A stretch of 64,000 nt of DNA from Rostrohypoxylon terebratum (lineage: Eukaryota; Ascomycota; Sordariomycetes; Xylariales; Hypoxylaceae): contig MU385859.1 in the NCBI GenBank assembly GCA_022497145.1, positions 310,001 through 374,000 of the forward strand, read 5' to 3'. Position 1 is the stretch's first letter. Every line of letters starts with the position of its first letter. The translations under genes were made by a program, and so were the position numbers. Positions 47,001-59,663 of the stretch are shown piece by piece. The notes under the pieces were generated by a model that was not told the DNA's origin, did no database searches, and was given only the letters and a program-made list of their open reading frames with translations.

Positions 47001-50000
47001 TGATCTAATATTTATATAATGTCCATCATAACGTCTGTAAATATAAAAATCGCGTTGGTTGGACGAAGGCGAAGGCGTAGGAAATGAGGGTAAGATAATA
47101 TTTCCGGTCCTGCTCCGGCGTTCACATACAAATTCACCCATGTTGATACTATGTAGGACCTAGGTATACCTACATGTTCTTCTGTTCCCCATTCCCATCG
47201 TATAATACACGCATATCACACGTGCTCCGAAAAAGTAAGGAACTTATGTTGATATTGGGATGTATTGTCCGTAGCATGGTATCGATGGCATGTTAGTGCT
47301 AGGAACAAAGCACATTGTATGTAAATGGTATATATAGATAATGTACTACTTATCTTGAAATATTACTATGACATTAATACACAATATACTCCTTACTTCT
47401 ACCCAAGTATGCCTGGGTGTGACTCTGCGCATTCTTCAAACCTTACTAAGTATTCATATAATAGGTTCATACAAATATTCGTAGTACCAAGTTTTCTTAT
47501 CAAGTATTCAAGAACCTTTGTATACTATGTAGTTCATACGGGGGTGCAACATCGTATTGTATCGTGCCATCGCGTCGAATACCAGGCTGCTGTGTTTCGT
47601 AAATATCCCCAGATTCATGATCTGGCCCGGTAGGTAGGGGAAGCTAAGTATGTGGGGGTTTATATTAAAAACTGTGGCTGAGGAAGCTCAGCTGACGAGC
47701 GTCTATTTATGCGGAGGACCGAAGCTCCAGACTTGCTGCAATCTAGCCGCCACAATTCCCCCGTACGAGGTAATTTTCGTCCCCAGCGTCTCCAGCGTCC
47801 ACCATCTGCCGCTCTCGGTAAGTTGTACATTACGTGACCAAGAGGAATCAGATGCTCAAAAGTGACAGCGCATAGGCACACTCGATCCCGCCGTTCGCTG
47901 GATGGCACAAGACAGATGTGTGCCTGATCAGAAAACTAACCTTTTGCATTTCTATTTGCATTTTGTTTTCCTTGATAAAAGTCATCTACTATTGTGTAGC
48001 ATGGTATATGATGTATGTGCTGATATACGCGGAGGGAGGATGAAAGATAAAATAAGGATAAGCTAGGCCGCTGTCTTGCACCTGAGCGATGAGTTGTCAA
48101 GTTGTCAAGTTGTCCTAGGATAACGTGCCCCTGCCCAGTTGTGTTGTCATTGTTCGCTAAAGCGCTAAATCGTTCAAATGACTGTTCGACTTCCTACCTA
48201 AGTATTGGCGATAGTCTAGTTTGGGATAGCAAGGGATAGCAAGGTACAGCAAAGGTCCAACTGCGTATTGTACATAGTAGTCCTAGTAGTCCTAGATATG
48301 GGGGTTGGTGATGAGGGTGACGAAGACGACGAGGGTAAGAGTGAGGAGTTCGGGTTGGGGGCTAATAGCTGTGTGATAGAGGCAAGTGCGGGAGCGGTCC
48401 GTTGACTGAATAATCACTGACGAAGTTTCAAGTTGCTTAAAGCGGGCAGGATCACGAGGACCATTTTGAGGCTACTTTGAAAATTCTAGCCGGATCTAGG
48501 CAGTTCAAAGACCGTCGGTCCAAGGAACAGTATTTGAGTCAGCACGTGCTCCCGTGTCAGCGATAACACAGCGGCAATATTCCAGTAGCATCGTGTCATC
48601 GTATCTAAACCTGTAACGATTCGGTCACGGTAAAAGTTGGCTGGCTGGCTAAAAGGCTGGCCAGACGAATTGATAGTCGTATGTCCCGTAGATTCTGTAG
48701 ATTATGTCGATTGCCTAACATAACTACGGACGTTGTGGCATTGCCATTGACTCCTGTGACCATTAGCACCACCAAGGAAAGGGCCGCCAAAAAGGCACCA
48801 CCAACCGTCTGGCTTGTAATTACCGCAATCAGCGCAGTCAAGGATCACGATGCTTTAAAAAACCGTCCTATTAAAATTCAAGAAATGATCACAAGAAAAT
48901 ACCACAAAAAATAGTACAAGCCGCAAACCATCTCAAGTAAGACTAACCAATCCTGATCGGAATAGTAGTAGTAGTAGTACCATGATATCCCTCATTGCCA
49001 GATGGCTATTTTTTGACACCCTGCAAAAGTATTTATGGTCAATTGGTGTAATAAATATATTCCTAGCAATCTAGCAATCTAGCAATCTAGCAATGAAAAA
49101 CGCCGCTCTCATGTGGTCATTAGGATGATTAAGGATTGTTTGTTCGTTTTAGTAGTTCTAGTTTAGTAGGTCAGTAAATTCCAGCGATTGTAACGTGAAC
49201 GTAGGAATTCCTATGGTTTCCTTTGTCTAGCGAAAAAAAGGCATTGGTGGTTTGTAACCTGATGGTTACTCTGTATGTAATATGTAGGACCTAGGACCTA
49301 AGACCTAGGTATGTTTGTGATCATTTATGTGCAACCATAATCTCGCCAGTAGGAATCCCGTAGATTCCTTACGGTCGTCGTCATCATCATCACCATCGCC
49401 ATCCTCATAATCATGAAGATCATGTTTTGTGTTTTCTTTGGGTTTTAGTTTTGATGTTTGTACCTCGTTCGTCAGTGTATTTTCTCTCTCTGTCTCTCTC
49501 TCTTCGTAGTGATTGTGTAAAGCTCTTCATATCCCATGGCTAATCAAAAAGGGTTAGAGGCTATCGCGAAGAGCCGGTAGTCCGTCCGAGGTTATGTGGT
49601 TACTGCATTTGTATAGTAGTACTGCAAACGAAGAATTATAATGGGTAATTTTTGCAGATCTCGAAACAAATAGTACTACTAGTCTACTACAGGTAATCAA
49701 GTATCCAAGTGTTGGATAAGGGATGGATTAACTGTCAAAACTTGTTACGCATTGGCCGCTTAATAGCTTCATGACCGCTTTGGAAACAGCAAGCCGAACA
49801 AATAGGTAACATGTGCCTGCTCTCGAACAATGAAAAAACGAACCGCTCGCAGGCTGGCAAGTCCCAGGCAAAAGGATCTGCTGGTCAGTTGTTGCTCCGG
49901 CACACACTAACTGCTAACTGCTAATTGCTAATTGCTAGTAATTGCTTCGTAGGTATTAGACTTCAACCCGAATAATAATTGAGATTGATTTGATTTGATT

Positions 50001-50425
50001 CGGGAAGCTGGACCTATTGACCGCGGGCGCGGTTTCCGGGTATGCTAAAGTATTCAAGAGAAAGGCCTTAAATGCCCCAAAGGGAATGTAATACCTCTTC
50101 AGGTTTAGGTTTTACGCTAAGAATCTGTGTCCTTTCCCGATGGGGTAGTAGCACTTTAGCTCACTAAAAGGGACATTTCGGGGGAGAACGGCCGCTGGAG
50201 TTGGATAGTCCATCCATCGGAGAATGTACATGGGAAAGATACGTACCTTTTTGCAGGGCAGGTACCTCTGCGCGTGTTGTCAAGGGTTGCGACCGCCCCT
50301 GAACTCACTGATCCCGGTTCCGCCATCCACCCATCCTCAACTCAATCATCCCCAAGCAAAAGAGGTCCCCGCCAGAGGACCCATTTCGAAATGATCGATA
50401 GGTACTTCGATACCTAAGTACATGA
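44001..50425. other. Gene-poor stretch of 6.4 kb
   Basis: No gene can be supported. The stretch contains a CTAGCAAT repeat of four perfect copies (49063-49094), CCTAGG motif copies near 46656, 47153 and 49285, and GATA/TAGT-type microsatellite fragments. One minus-strand frame at 46617-46883 has a protein-like segment, discussed under findings, but the opposite frames are also open. Confidence 0.5.
49063..49094. repeat. Tandem repeat, 8-bp unit CTAGCAAT, four copies
   Basis: Four perfect tandem copies lie in non-coding DNA. Confidence 0.95.
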
Positions 50426-50487
50426 GTACTTGAATACAAAGTTACTACCTATGTATGTACATGACAACCTTGAAAGTATTCAAGTAC
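50426..50487. repeat. Perfect 12-bp inverted repeat upstream of the DUF1752 gene
   Basis: GTACTTGAATAC (50426-50437) and its exact reverse complement GTATTCAAGTAC (50476-50487) are separated by 38 bp. The surroundings are rich in further AAGTAC/GTACTT words. It lies about 620 bp before the start codon of the next gene and could be a cruciform or paired binding site. Confidence 0.85.
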
Positions 50488-50576
50488 CCAAGTACATAGT
50501 ATTTTTCTGGTACGTACCTTTAGACCCAGTGAGGAGTGACCTTGCACACCGCGCCTTCTAAACCCTCCTCCACCTA

Positions 50577-50855
50577 ATGCCTACCCACTCTACCTCCCTC
50601 CTATCAAATACATATGTACACACCTACCCGCTCCCTTCTTCTCTTCTCAGGAACATAGCATCATGGACCACGCATGAGTTTAACAAACTCTCTATGTGTC
50701 TAGTAACGTCGCCGGCGGTTTGTAGCATTGATCACGACCCAGCATTAATCGAACTTCCAGAGCATATCCAAGCTTGGACAGTATCATCTATATCGACGAA
50801 GCACGCAAACAGCCCCCATATATCATCGTCACCAGTTTTCTCGGCACCTTACTAG
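50577..50855 (+). other. Candidate upstream ORF in the leader of the DUF1752 gene
   Basis: A 92-codon frame starts at a true ATG and ends 255 bp before the main start codon. It is CT-rich and not protein-like. It would matter only if transcription starts upstream of 50577. A TCTTCTCTTCTCAG pattern near 50640-50650 looks like a 3' splice site, so a leader intron could remove part of it. Confidence 0.25.
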
Positions 50856-51110
50856 GACCCGCCGAACATATCATATACCTGAACATCTCGACGAACATAC
50901 GAGGACATCCTCTTAGATCCACCTCACCAAGTCCGCATCGGTGCCGATTATCTTCGAGATACCCTTGGGGAATTGTAATAGGTAGTCTAATTACTCAATT
51001 CGACATTTTCATATTCGACTTTCGCGATCGCTTTCGCGAAACCACCCGTCACCATATATCCTCTACTCTGCGCCAGTCTGCTCCAGCAGCCGAGCAGCGA
51101 CTTCAAAGGC

Positions 51111-52919
51111 ATGCCTTGTAAGGCTGAGGGTCTAGTCCTAACCGTGGACCCGAACGTCATCCACAAGGTCGACACAAACAACCCACAGAACCTATTTAGC
51201 ATGTGGACTGGTACGCCATTATTTTTTTATAAACATATAGCACTGGGATGCGGTTGATCCTAGCTACGGAAACTGACCAAACCTATAGTCTTTTCTAGGT
51301 GTGCCGACTCAGTTGAACAAGGCCGAAGATTAGAGAACCTTAGTTGGCGATTGTGGAACAGAGAGACCTTCTGCTGCGAAGCGAAGGCAATTCCCGCCGT
51401 CACTACCACCACATTACCGAAGGATATTCCTGCGCACCACCAAATATCAGACGTCCCCCAGTTGTCGGGCAGCGTTGACTCCATTGCCGACGAAGAAGCA
51501 ATCGACTTCAACCCTATCTCAGACCCTGTCGAGATCGTCCGACCTCGAATTGTCCGTCAAGACTCGTGTGCTAGCAGCCGAAGCAGGGGTCGCGAACGGC
51601 ATATTACCTCTGACCACCTTGAGAAGATGGTAGTTTCTATTATACAAGAGAAGGAGCCCAACCTAGCTCCTCTTCCCGATATGAGCTCTCTTTCCATCGA
51701 TTCGTCCGTTGTGGACCACATCCAATCCTCTCCCGAAGCTGAAAACACACCCGCCACACAAATCACTGAATCCACGTGCGGATCCATGAACGTCTCGTCT
51801 GAATCGTCCTCGCAATCGAAACCCGCAGAAATCCCTGCCACCACTGTCATTCGTGGCTTCTCACCATCACAGATTCCATCATTCCACGTCTCTCACGAGC
51901 CTAAGCCTACGGCGCAAGACTCGATCCCTGAGCCGCAATCCTCTCCCGCCCACAAGCCGGTGCAACCCAAGAAGCAGGGTGCGATGTTTAAGATCGGCGA
52001 CTCCTCTAGTAACGAGTCTTCGCCCCAGAGTCTAGATACACGCAAGCCCATGCCTCCACCTGCCAAGAGGCCAATGTTCGAGGTAGGCGTTGGCTCATCT
52101 GGAGAAGATGAGGGTTCTCTGAAGAGCGCTATGCATTCTTCTCGACAACATTCCCTCCTCACTGCGCAGAAGAAGCAGGCGTCGTTCAACAACCACATCT
52201 CAACACGCACGATACACACACCTAGCGATCAATCAGACAGCTACATGGATGAGAGTGCTATTGATGATGACGAGGACGACTCGGAATGGGAAGATTCTAT
52301 TGAAGAGAGTGGCAAGTCTAGCGTCGACGATGCTGTTACGTTCAAGCGGGTGCCATCGAAGCCGAATCTTACTTCTCAACGATCATTGATCAGTCTCATG
52401 TTTGCTGGACAGGAAGAACGAGCGAAAGGTCTCAGTAATTATGCCTCGCACTCTACTCCCGCCATCCCTCAACGTGCGCGTGCGCTACAGAACCCGACAA
52501 ACATGAACGTCGTTTCTTCCCCTAATGACTCTGACAACGGCCTTGAGATGAGAAGGGGCCTGCGACCTACACTGAAGCCTATTAACGAGATCCCTCGGTC
52601 TAGCGCACAGCCTATCATGACAAACCCTCAGATCCACCACCACCAAGCAGCTTTGTCGCCTAGGACAACTAGGCGAAATATGCTTGCTACAGAATTGACC
52701 GAGTCACTTCGTCGTCAACTTCTATGGGAACGACAACAAAAGACATCTACTGTCAATGCAGTTCTCAAGCGACGTCACACCTCACTTGACGTGGCCAACC
52801 TAAAACAGTACCCTGAGAAGGCCTACATGGCTAAGGGGAGGGACGAGCCCAACTCAAGCAGCTGGAACCAATATTTCAGTCGTGAAGACTTCGGCGGATA
52901 CCACGCTCAAGGCTGGTAA
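51111..52919 (+). CDS. DUF1752 (GATA_AreA-like) / DUF3295 regulatory-type protein
   Basis: Exons are 51111-51210 and 51289-52919 (576 residues). The 78-bp intron has a GTACGC donor, an ACTGAC branch site and an ATAG acceptor. The splice restores a diagnostic motif: NPQNLFSMWT at the end of exon 1 and VFSRCADSVEQGRRLENLSW at the start of exon 2, ending in RLWNRETFCC. That is the short DUF1752 (PF08550) segment also found at the N-terminus of AreA-type nitrogen regulators. The rest is Ser/Pro-rich, with MFKIGDSSS and MFEVGVGSS repeats, a KKQASF motif, an acidic block (DDDEDDSEWEDSIEESGKSS) and a VPSKPNLTSQRSL motif. These match my memory of DUF3295 (PF11702). There is no GATA zinc finger, so it is probably a signalling adaptor or co-regulator, not a DNA binder (inference). 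The true start could be slightly upstream if another exon exists. Confidence 0.88.
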
Positions 52920-53902
52920 TTTTTTTTTCTCGATTTATTACGGACATTTTCGGACATACCCACTATCGAAGTGCAAGGCGATAGCACTCGACGGCAGATC
53001 TCGGACTGCCCTGTATTTTATTTTCCTTGTCTTTTTTGTTTCGGAAGCATTGCGAAGGTGGTTGCTTTCTACGATACCGATTGCATTGCATGAGGCCGGC
53101 GTTTATTGATGTTGTTTAATCAGGAGGCAAAAACCCATCGCCCATAATCACACACTACATGGTTAGCCGGTGGATTGGTCACCGAACCAATCACATCAGC
53201 CACAACCGTTACAGCGCATCGTTTGCTGCTTTTTGAACGGCCCGCCCGAAACTCATAATCGTGTCTAGGGCACAACTCGCCTTTAGTTTTCATGTTTATC
53301 TGGCACTAATCGGCGTTGCTACCTGGATGATACCACGGTCCGCATTTGATTTTGTCCCCCGCGAGGGACTGGCATTTGCTTTCTATTACTCATAGTATGT
53401 ACTTAAGGAGAATCAGAGGGCAACCTCACGAAGAATGGGGAAATGACCTACAAAAGGGGGAATTAAAAAATTAAGGAGTGTTGACTGTACTGTCTTGCCT
53501 CGAGACGGCGAAAAAGGAGCAAAAAGGGTTTGCTGGCGACATTTTTTTTCTAGCTGCGCAAGAGCAGCGACCCGAGCAAACAGCCGGAAAGGGGAGACAA
53601 AAAAAGCATGCGCCATGACTACAAAAACATAGTAAAATCTTGAAGGCCTAGGAAATAAAAACAAGAATAAAACGTGTTCAAGCACTCAAAACTACTACTC
53701 TGTCTTCAACCATTGCAACCTTGTGAAACATGCCACTTTTATTTTTCCTGTTGTTTCTTGATGTTTGAATAGGCTATTGGACTAGTTGCAGATGAAGCTT
53801 CAGACAGTTGCTTGGTATAGGTGAGATGAGATGAGATCCGTCGATTCTATTTTTTCATGATTTTGAGAGCTTGCATATAGAGCTTCTTCGATGCAAGCCA
53901 AG

Positions 53903-53944
53903 CATGGTCACGGTCACGGTCACGGTCATGGTCATGGTCATGGT
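53903..53944. repeat. Hexanucleotide repeat CAYGGT
   Basis: Seven units of CACGGT or CATGGT lie in tandem. In one frame they spell a His-Gly repeat in a 110-codon ORF starting at 53891, but the remainder of that ORF is not protein-like. Confidence 0.9.
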
Positions 53945-56900
53945 GAATACCTTGTAAGTATTGAGAGATCCCGGCATGTGAAAAGGAAGGAAGTGTCAAC
54001 GTCATTGGCGTCTCACCACATGCACACCGGCGGAGAAAAGTCCGTCGGCATACACAATCGCCCTGTCGCCTCGAAGTCTGGATCTTGGATAGCGGACGGG
54101 AAATTTCCGTATCGAAGGAACGTTAGACACACTGGTGATATTCGGCACGGCTGCCTCTACGACGAACGTTTTACCGGTTTTCTTTTTATTATTTTTATTT
54201 TAATTTTATTTTACTTACTGTAATTGATGTATGGCAGACAGCCACACCGAAGGAGAGGTCAACCCTGTCCTAGCGCTGCAATTGCACATATAGTAAGCAA
54301 GCTAAAGGCATTGAGTCTGGCGTCAAGATCATTGCAATATCATTTATCCAGCAAATAAACAACCTAGGACCTGCGGAACGTGACGCCATGTAGACGATAT
54401 TTGTTTGACAGGGAGCATTCTATGATACAACCTTTTGCCTTGTTGCGACGACGATCAATTAGTCTTCACAGCTGCGTCGACGAAGCCCTAACCCACAGCG
54501 CAATGGCTACCTAGTTAGGTACGCGAAAAGTTGCTAAATCCGTGTAAGTTGAGGTCATGGCAATGCAAGGTAGTGTATAGGACCCTGGATCGACCATCGG
54601 AAGAAAAAGGCGAGTTGCTGGACTTTTTTTTCTGCTTGCTGCTTGCTGTAGTGGGTAATAGATCATCGAGTATTATTCCGGAAAACGCAGGACCCTTTCT
54701 CTCTCTCTTTTCCAGTTTGGTATACTCGCTATACCGCCTGCCCGTTGACAGGCCACGATTGCCCACACTCGTGGTCGTTTGTGGTAACTGTCACTCCGAG
54801 CGCTGGATCCCCCTAATGCTGAAGATCGCTGAGGATCGTCGGCCGCTCAGGGCTTCCGTCCCGCGTTTTTTTGACGTCTCCGGTCTCCCCTTCCCATCCC
54901 CACAGACGATTTGTCCAAGTGACCCCAAATCACGAGGGAACTATTATGTACGCCCGTGTCTATGGTCTATGTATGTATGTGTGTATGTGTGTATGCGTGT
55001 ATGTGTGTATTTTATGTAGGTCTATGAATGCTGGAGACGGGAACCGTGCCTATGTACATCAGCTAGCGAATACCATGTAGCTGGTTAGCTAATGAAGATG
55101 GACTTTTGTCGGGATTGGCAGGATTGTGAATAATAATTTCTACATAACCTAGCAAAGTAGCAGTCGATGTAATCAATAACCCAAAGATACATGGTGACAG
55201 GAGAGATGACTGGTATATGGATACAGACTTGCATCTCGGATGCGCAGCGACGGCATTCCCTCCTCACTCTCTTTCTCGTTTTCTCCCTTACCCCCTCGTC
55301 TAGCTCGGCTGCATGATGCTCAAGTGTACCGAACTGCATCACTACCTGACTTAGCCAACGGTGAAACGGCCACTCGAATTTGTTTCATTCCCATTTCCCT
55401 GTAGTCTTCCTTGACAGGTATTGACTAGGTAGGCAGTTCCTCTCGAGCAAATTGCTAGATTCGGTCTACGCACTTAGGGATCTATCTGCGAGCTGTACGC
55501 TGTACGCTGTATGTTAGATCCCTCTACGACATGGACGCCAGACTAGACCGCCCCTCTTTCTTCTGCACCTATCTTCAAGCGCTGCTACTCTGCTATTAAT
55601 TCTCAATCCTCTCTCTATGCCTTTCAAACCCCTCTATTTTCCTCTATTTAATACTATAAACATCTCATTCGTCCGTTCCCCATACATATAATTACTGGCA
55701 GAGACCCTACCAAAAAAAAACCCTATGACTACGATGTATACCGCGCTCGTTACATAAGTCCGATGCGGTTCCTAGAAAATGACGGTATTATTGTGTTATA
55801 TACCCCTGCGAACTGATCCGTGCTAACGGGGGTCTTTTTCCCGATGCTACCTCCCATCGTTCGCTCCGATGGGGAGCAAGGACTTTCCCTGTACGGACGG
55901 AGGAAAGAGGTGCTTTTTTTTTCCCTTTGGCTGCGCTCGACCGCAAGGAAAGCGGGCCTCTACCTACATCTGGTGGGGGAAGAGACGTGATAGTTGGCAG
56001 TGCCCGCCCGGTGGTATAGGTTAGGTAGGTATTGTACCTAGGTAGGTAGGAGGTGGTGGTAGGGCGGTGAGGCTGGGTTGCTCACGCAACGCATAGGTAT
56101 TAGGTACACCTCCAAGTTTTGCTGGCGATGAGCAATTGAGCGCATTGAAAGAGATGCGTGCTAGCTGGGATGAGCCCCGTATACGAAACCCCGTGCTGCA
56201 AGGCGCAAGATTGTTGAAAATCGGCGAGATTAGTTTAGTATAGTATATTGTTGTAGTGCAGTACATCGTATAGTATTATCCATAGCACTATCGCGTACCT
56301 ACCTACGAACCTAGATAGGTCCAGATACTACTGCATAATAGGCATGTAGGCTACTATAGTAAATCAGTCTGCCTTGCAGCCCTAGAGGTCTGTTTGAAGC
56401 CAAAGCGTTGACTCATTGCTACCCATTGCAACTGTATTATGTAAATGGCGTCTTATGTTAGATGAGTAGCTTCGTGCCGTTGTAACGATCTGCTAGACTA
56501 TACCACGGCAGTGTCCCAATCGCAGAGCGTGGGTTTTTTTTTTTTGCAGGACGTGACTTTGGATAGGATACCAATAGGAAATACCCCGCGGGGCGGTAAG
56601 CGTCGAAGCTGTTGTGAAAGCCTGGCAAACGCGACTCACAGCTTAGCTAAGGGTTAGCTACAGCTTCATCTATATTTATTCCGGTACTTCGTGGTTGGGT
56701 ACGGGTATGGTTATGGGTATAAGTATGGGTTTGTGGTAAATATTGATAGAAAAAAATAATGTAAATTCGATTTCTCCATTTCTCCAAATATTCACACAAA
56801 TATTGCCATTGGTTCGCTATAGTGTCATTGGAGCTACCCTCCGCGATTGAGTTGTCCGCCTCAGATACCCGCTGGGTTAGAGATAGTATGTATATGCGCA

Positions 56901-59641
56901 TGCGTATGTGTATGTGTAGGTAATGTAGGTATATGTACGCTTTGCATCTCAGTCTTAGACATTTAAGGACAACAACAACAACCTGAGCCCACTTTCATGC
57001 ATGACACCTTCACTGGCGATAGGGCTTATCGAGAAGTTATCGAATAGCTATCGATGGGGAAGGGGGAAGAGGGGTGGCAGGGTGGCAGGGTGGCAGGGTG
57101 ACAATATGGTAGAGAGGTGGTAGGAGAAGTGGTAGCAGAGGTAGTAAAGAGGGTAAAGAGGCAGTCGAAAAAGTGTGGTCGACCTGGTCAAATCTGGTCA
57201 ACCAGGACTCCAGCACGATGAGTTGGCCTACCACACCCTTCTGGCTCTTTTGGAGTGTTCGCCGTCGCGTGCAAATCAGCGTTCGAGGAAGCGCCGCTCA
57301 CCGACTTTTGAACGCTGCGCTAGAAGGCGGCATGGCTCCCCCGTATCAGATGGCCTATGACAGCCTAACCTCGACCACTAATACAGAGTCCAAAGATCAC
57401 GACTGGCTGACATGCGCCCTCTGATAGAATCTTTTCGTTCTCTCTCTACTCCCTATTGTGTGAAAGAGGGAATAAACACAACAACAAAGACCTCTCCTCT
57501 TTCGGAGGCTTGGAGTTCCGGAATCACCTGCCGGCTTGCTTGCTCACGAGCCATTACTGACAACTACCTATGATAGAGAAATTAAAATAAACTAAAAACA
57601 AGATAAAAGGTATACTATTAACTAACTAGCTAACTAGCCACTTGCTATACTACAGTAGGTAGGTACGGTAAAGGCGATAGCTATTATAAAAAAAAACACA
57701 AAAACATAAAAAGAAGCGCCTCTCGTCATCCAGTCAGGAGCTTCACGCCCCTCCTACCTCCCCACCCAGCCGGCGTCGAAAAACGGGAGGCGCTATTCTG
57801 GACCGTTGCTGGGCGGTGGAGGCTCCCGCCCGGGCATATGCCAGTCATTCTGATGTGGCGTCGTTCAGGATTCCCTGATGATATACATAAACACATGTAG
57901 GAACCTAAAGAGCTAGACCGTCGTGGAATGTCATGTCCGGTACCTACCTCCCTGGACCTGGACACGAAGTCGGAGAAAACAAAGAAGGGAGCGAAATATA
58001 TCCGGTAGCCAGGCAGCCAGGTAGGTTATAGGTAATGTTGCATATATATCCCGTGACGGGAGTGCTGAGGTACAAAAGGCGACGAAGGACGATTCCCGTC
58101 GCCGCACGTAGCATAGGCGTCACGGGCAGATGCGGCGATGGGAGTTTATTGGGTAGAGGACATCTTCTGGATTGGCGTTAATACGAGTTGGCTCGAGTCG
58201 TCGAGTCGTCGCCTAAACAGGCAAGACAGGTTTATTATCTGCTACTATTAGTTCCATGTGTGAATGTCCATGTCTAAGGTTACCTATGAATAATGGATGT
58301 ATACTAGAGGCATGTGTGTGTGTATGTACCGCAGCTCTGGATAAGCAGCCCGTCTAGGGCTGGCACGCTGGCACGCTGGGTGCCTAGTACATAGCAGATG
58401 GGTAGCAAGGTAGAGGAGGCCCGCTGACTTGAATAACCTACCAAAAAGATTGGATATGCATCAATGCGTTGTCAATTGTAGCTTGTGACGACTGGGCAGG
58501 GGATGTTTTGGACGTGACAAAAACAATTGAATATATTCCTATCGATCTTGTTCCAGTTTTTTAATGATTTCTTTACTTTTTTTTTATCTTGCCTTTTAAT
58601 ATCGTCGGATATTCCGTACTTCGTTCGATATCTATTTCCTCGATACTTGATACTTACTATGCACAGTTGTATGTATCTTATACCCCTGTTCGCGTACCCA
58701 AATTTGTCAACCTCGTGGCAAGAGACTGTAGACGGATCACCGAATCGGTAACGATATATTAATATCTCGACCAGATCGACTACATCTTGTGGTCATCCAG
58801 ACGTTATTTCGTCATATCCAACATATGGAACTGGGTTGCTGGCTGGCTGAAGAATGTATTGAATTGGAAGAGTCTGCTCTGCCGATCGGTCCTTTTTTGG
58901 ATTTTCGTCGGCAGCCGTTCGGTTCAATTGATTGTCTTGTACCTTGTATCTTGTAGCTTCAAGGTTGGTAATAGCTGGAAGGTTTCAATGGGTTTAATTG
59001 TTTTGTTTTTTTTAAAAAAAAAAAAATCGACCAATCCCCCCAATTTGGACAACCGACCGCTTGATTTTAGCCGCCAAGTAATTCGCCACACGCGGAGAAG
59101 TTGTGTTCCCGCTTCCTTCTAGAAGACTTCTAGCGCCTCTCCAGCCCCCCAGCCTCCTCAAACCTTGAAGCACTTGAGCCTTTTCCATCAGGTACGTACC
59201 GAGATATACATAGTACAATACATGGATACCCAAACATCCACCACTGACACCCTGACAGGCTGAGGCATTCACGTGAGAATCTAAAGATCCCTACTATACA
59301 TAGCTACATAGCTACATAGCTACATAGAGCCGATGGGGATCCTGGTTCGGGAGCCAAAGAAATAGTGCTTACATAACTGGCTTTCTTAGCACATGATTCT
59401 AAGATACGATTTTTTTCTTCTTTACCCAGTCGACTCCACAACAACTCCAGAAAGAGACCGAGACGATTCAATCCAATTTCGGTATACTTTATCGGGTAGC
59501 GTATCTAGGTACCTTTCGTAATAACGCCGAAGAGATACCATCAAACGAGATGGCAACGAGGAGGCAAAGCAGAAAAGCCCTCGCATGAGCCGTTACAGAT
59601 TGACAAGTTTACGGATTACATATCACGGATAGATTGGAAGC

Positions 59642-59663
59642 GAGAGAGAGAGAGAGAGAGAGA
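59642..59663. repeat. GA dinucleotide repeat
   Basis: About eleven GA units lie in tandem, followed by GACAGA-type derivatives and then a GGTAA pentamer repeat near 59710-59730. Confidence 0.9.

Noticed and set aside
53891..54223. 110-codon ORF encoding a His-Gly repeat
   Set aside because: The repeat comes from a hexanucleotide microsatellite. The remainder has no protein-like pattern and ends in a hydrophobic run derived from an AT-rich tract.
54531..55019. 162-codon plus-strand frame
   Set aside because: Its end is encoded by a GTGTAT microsatellite, it overlaps an opposite frame, and no domain is recognisable.
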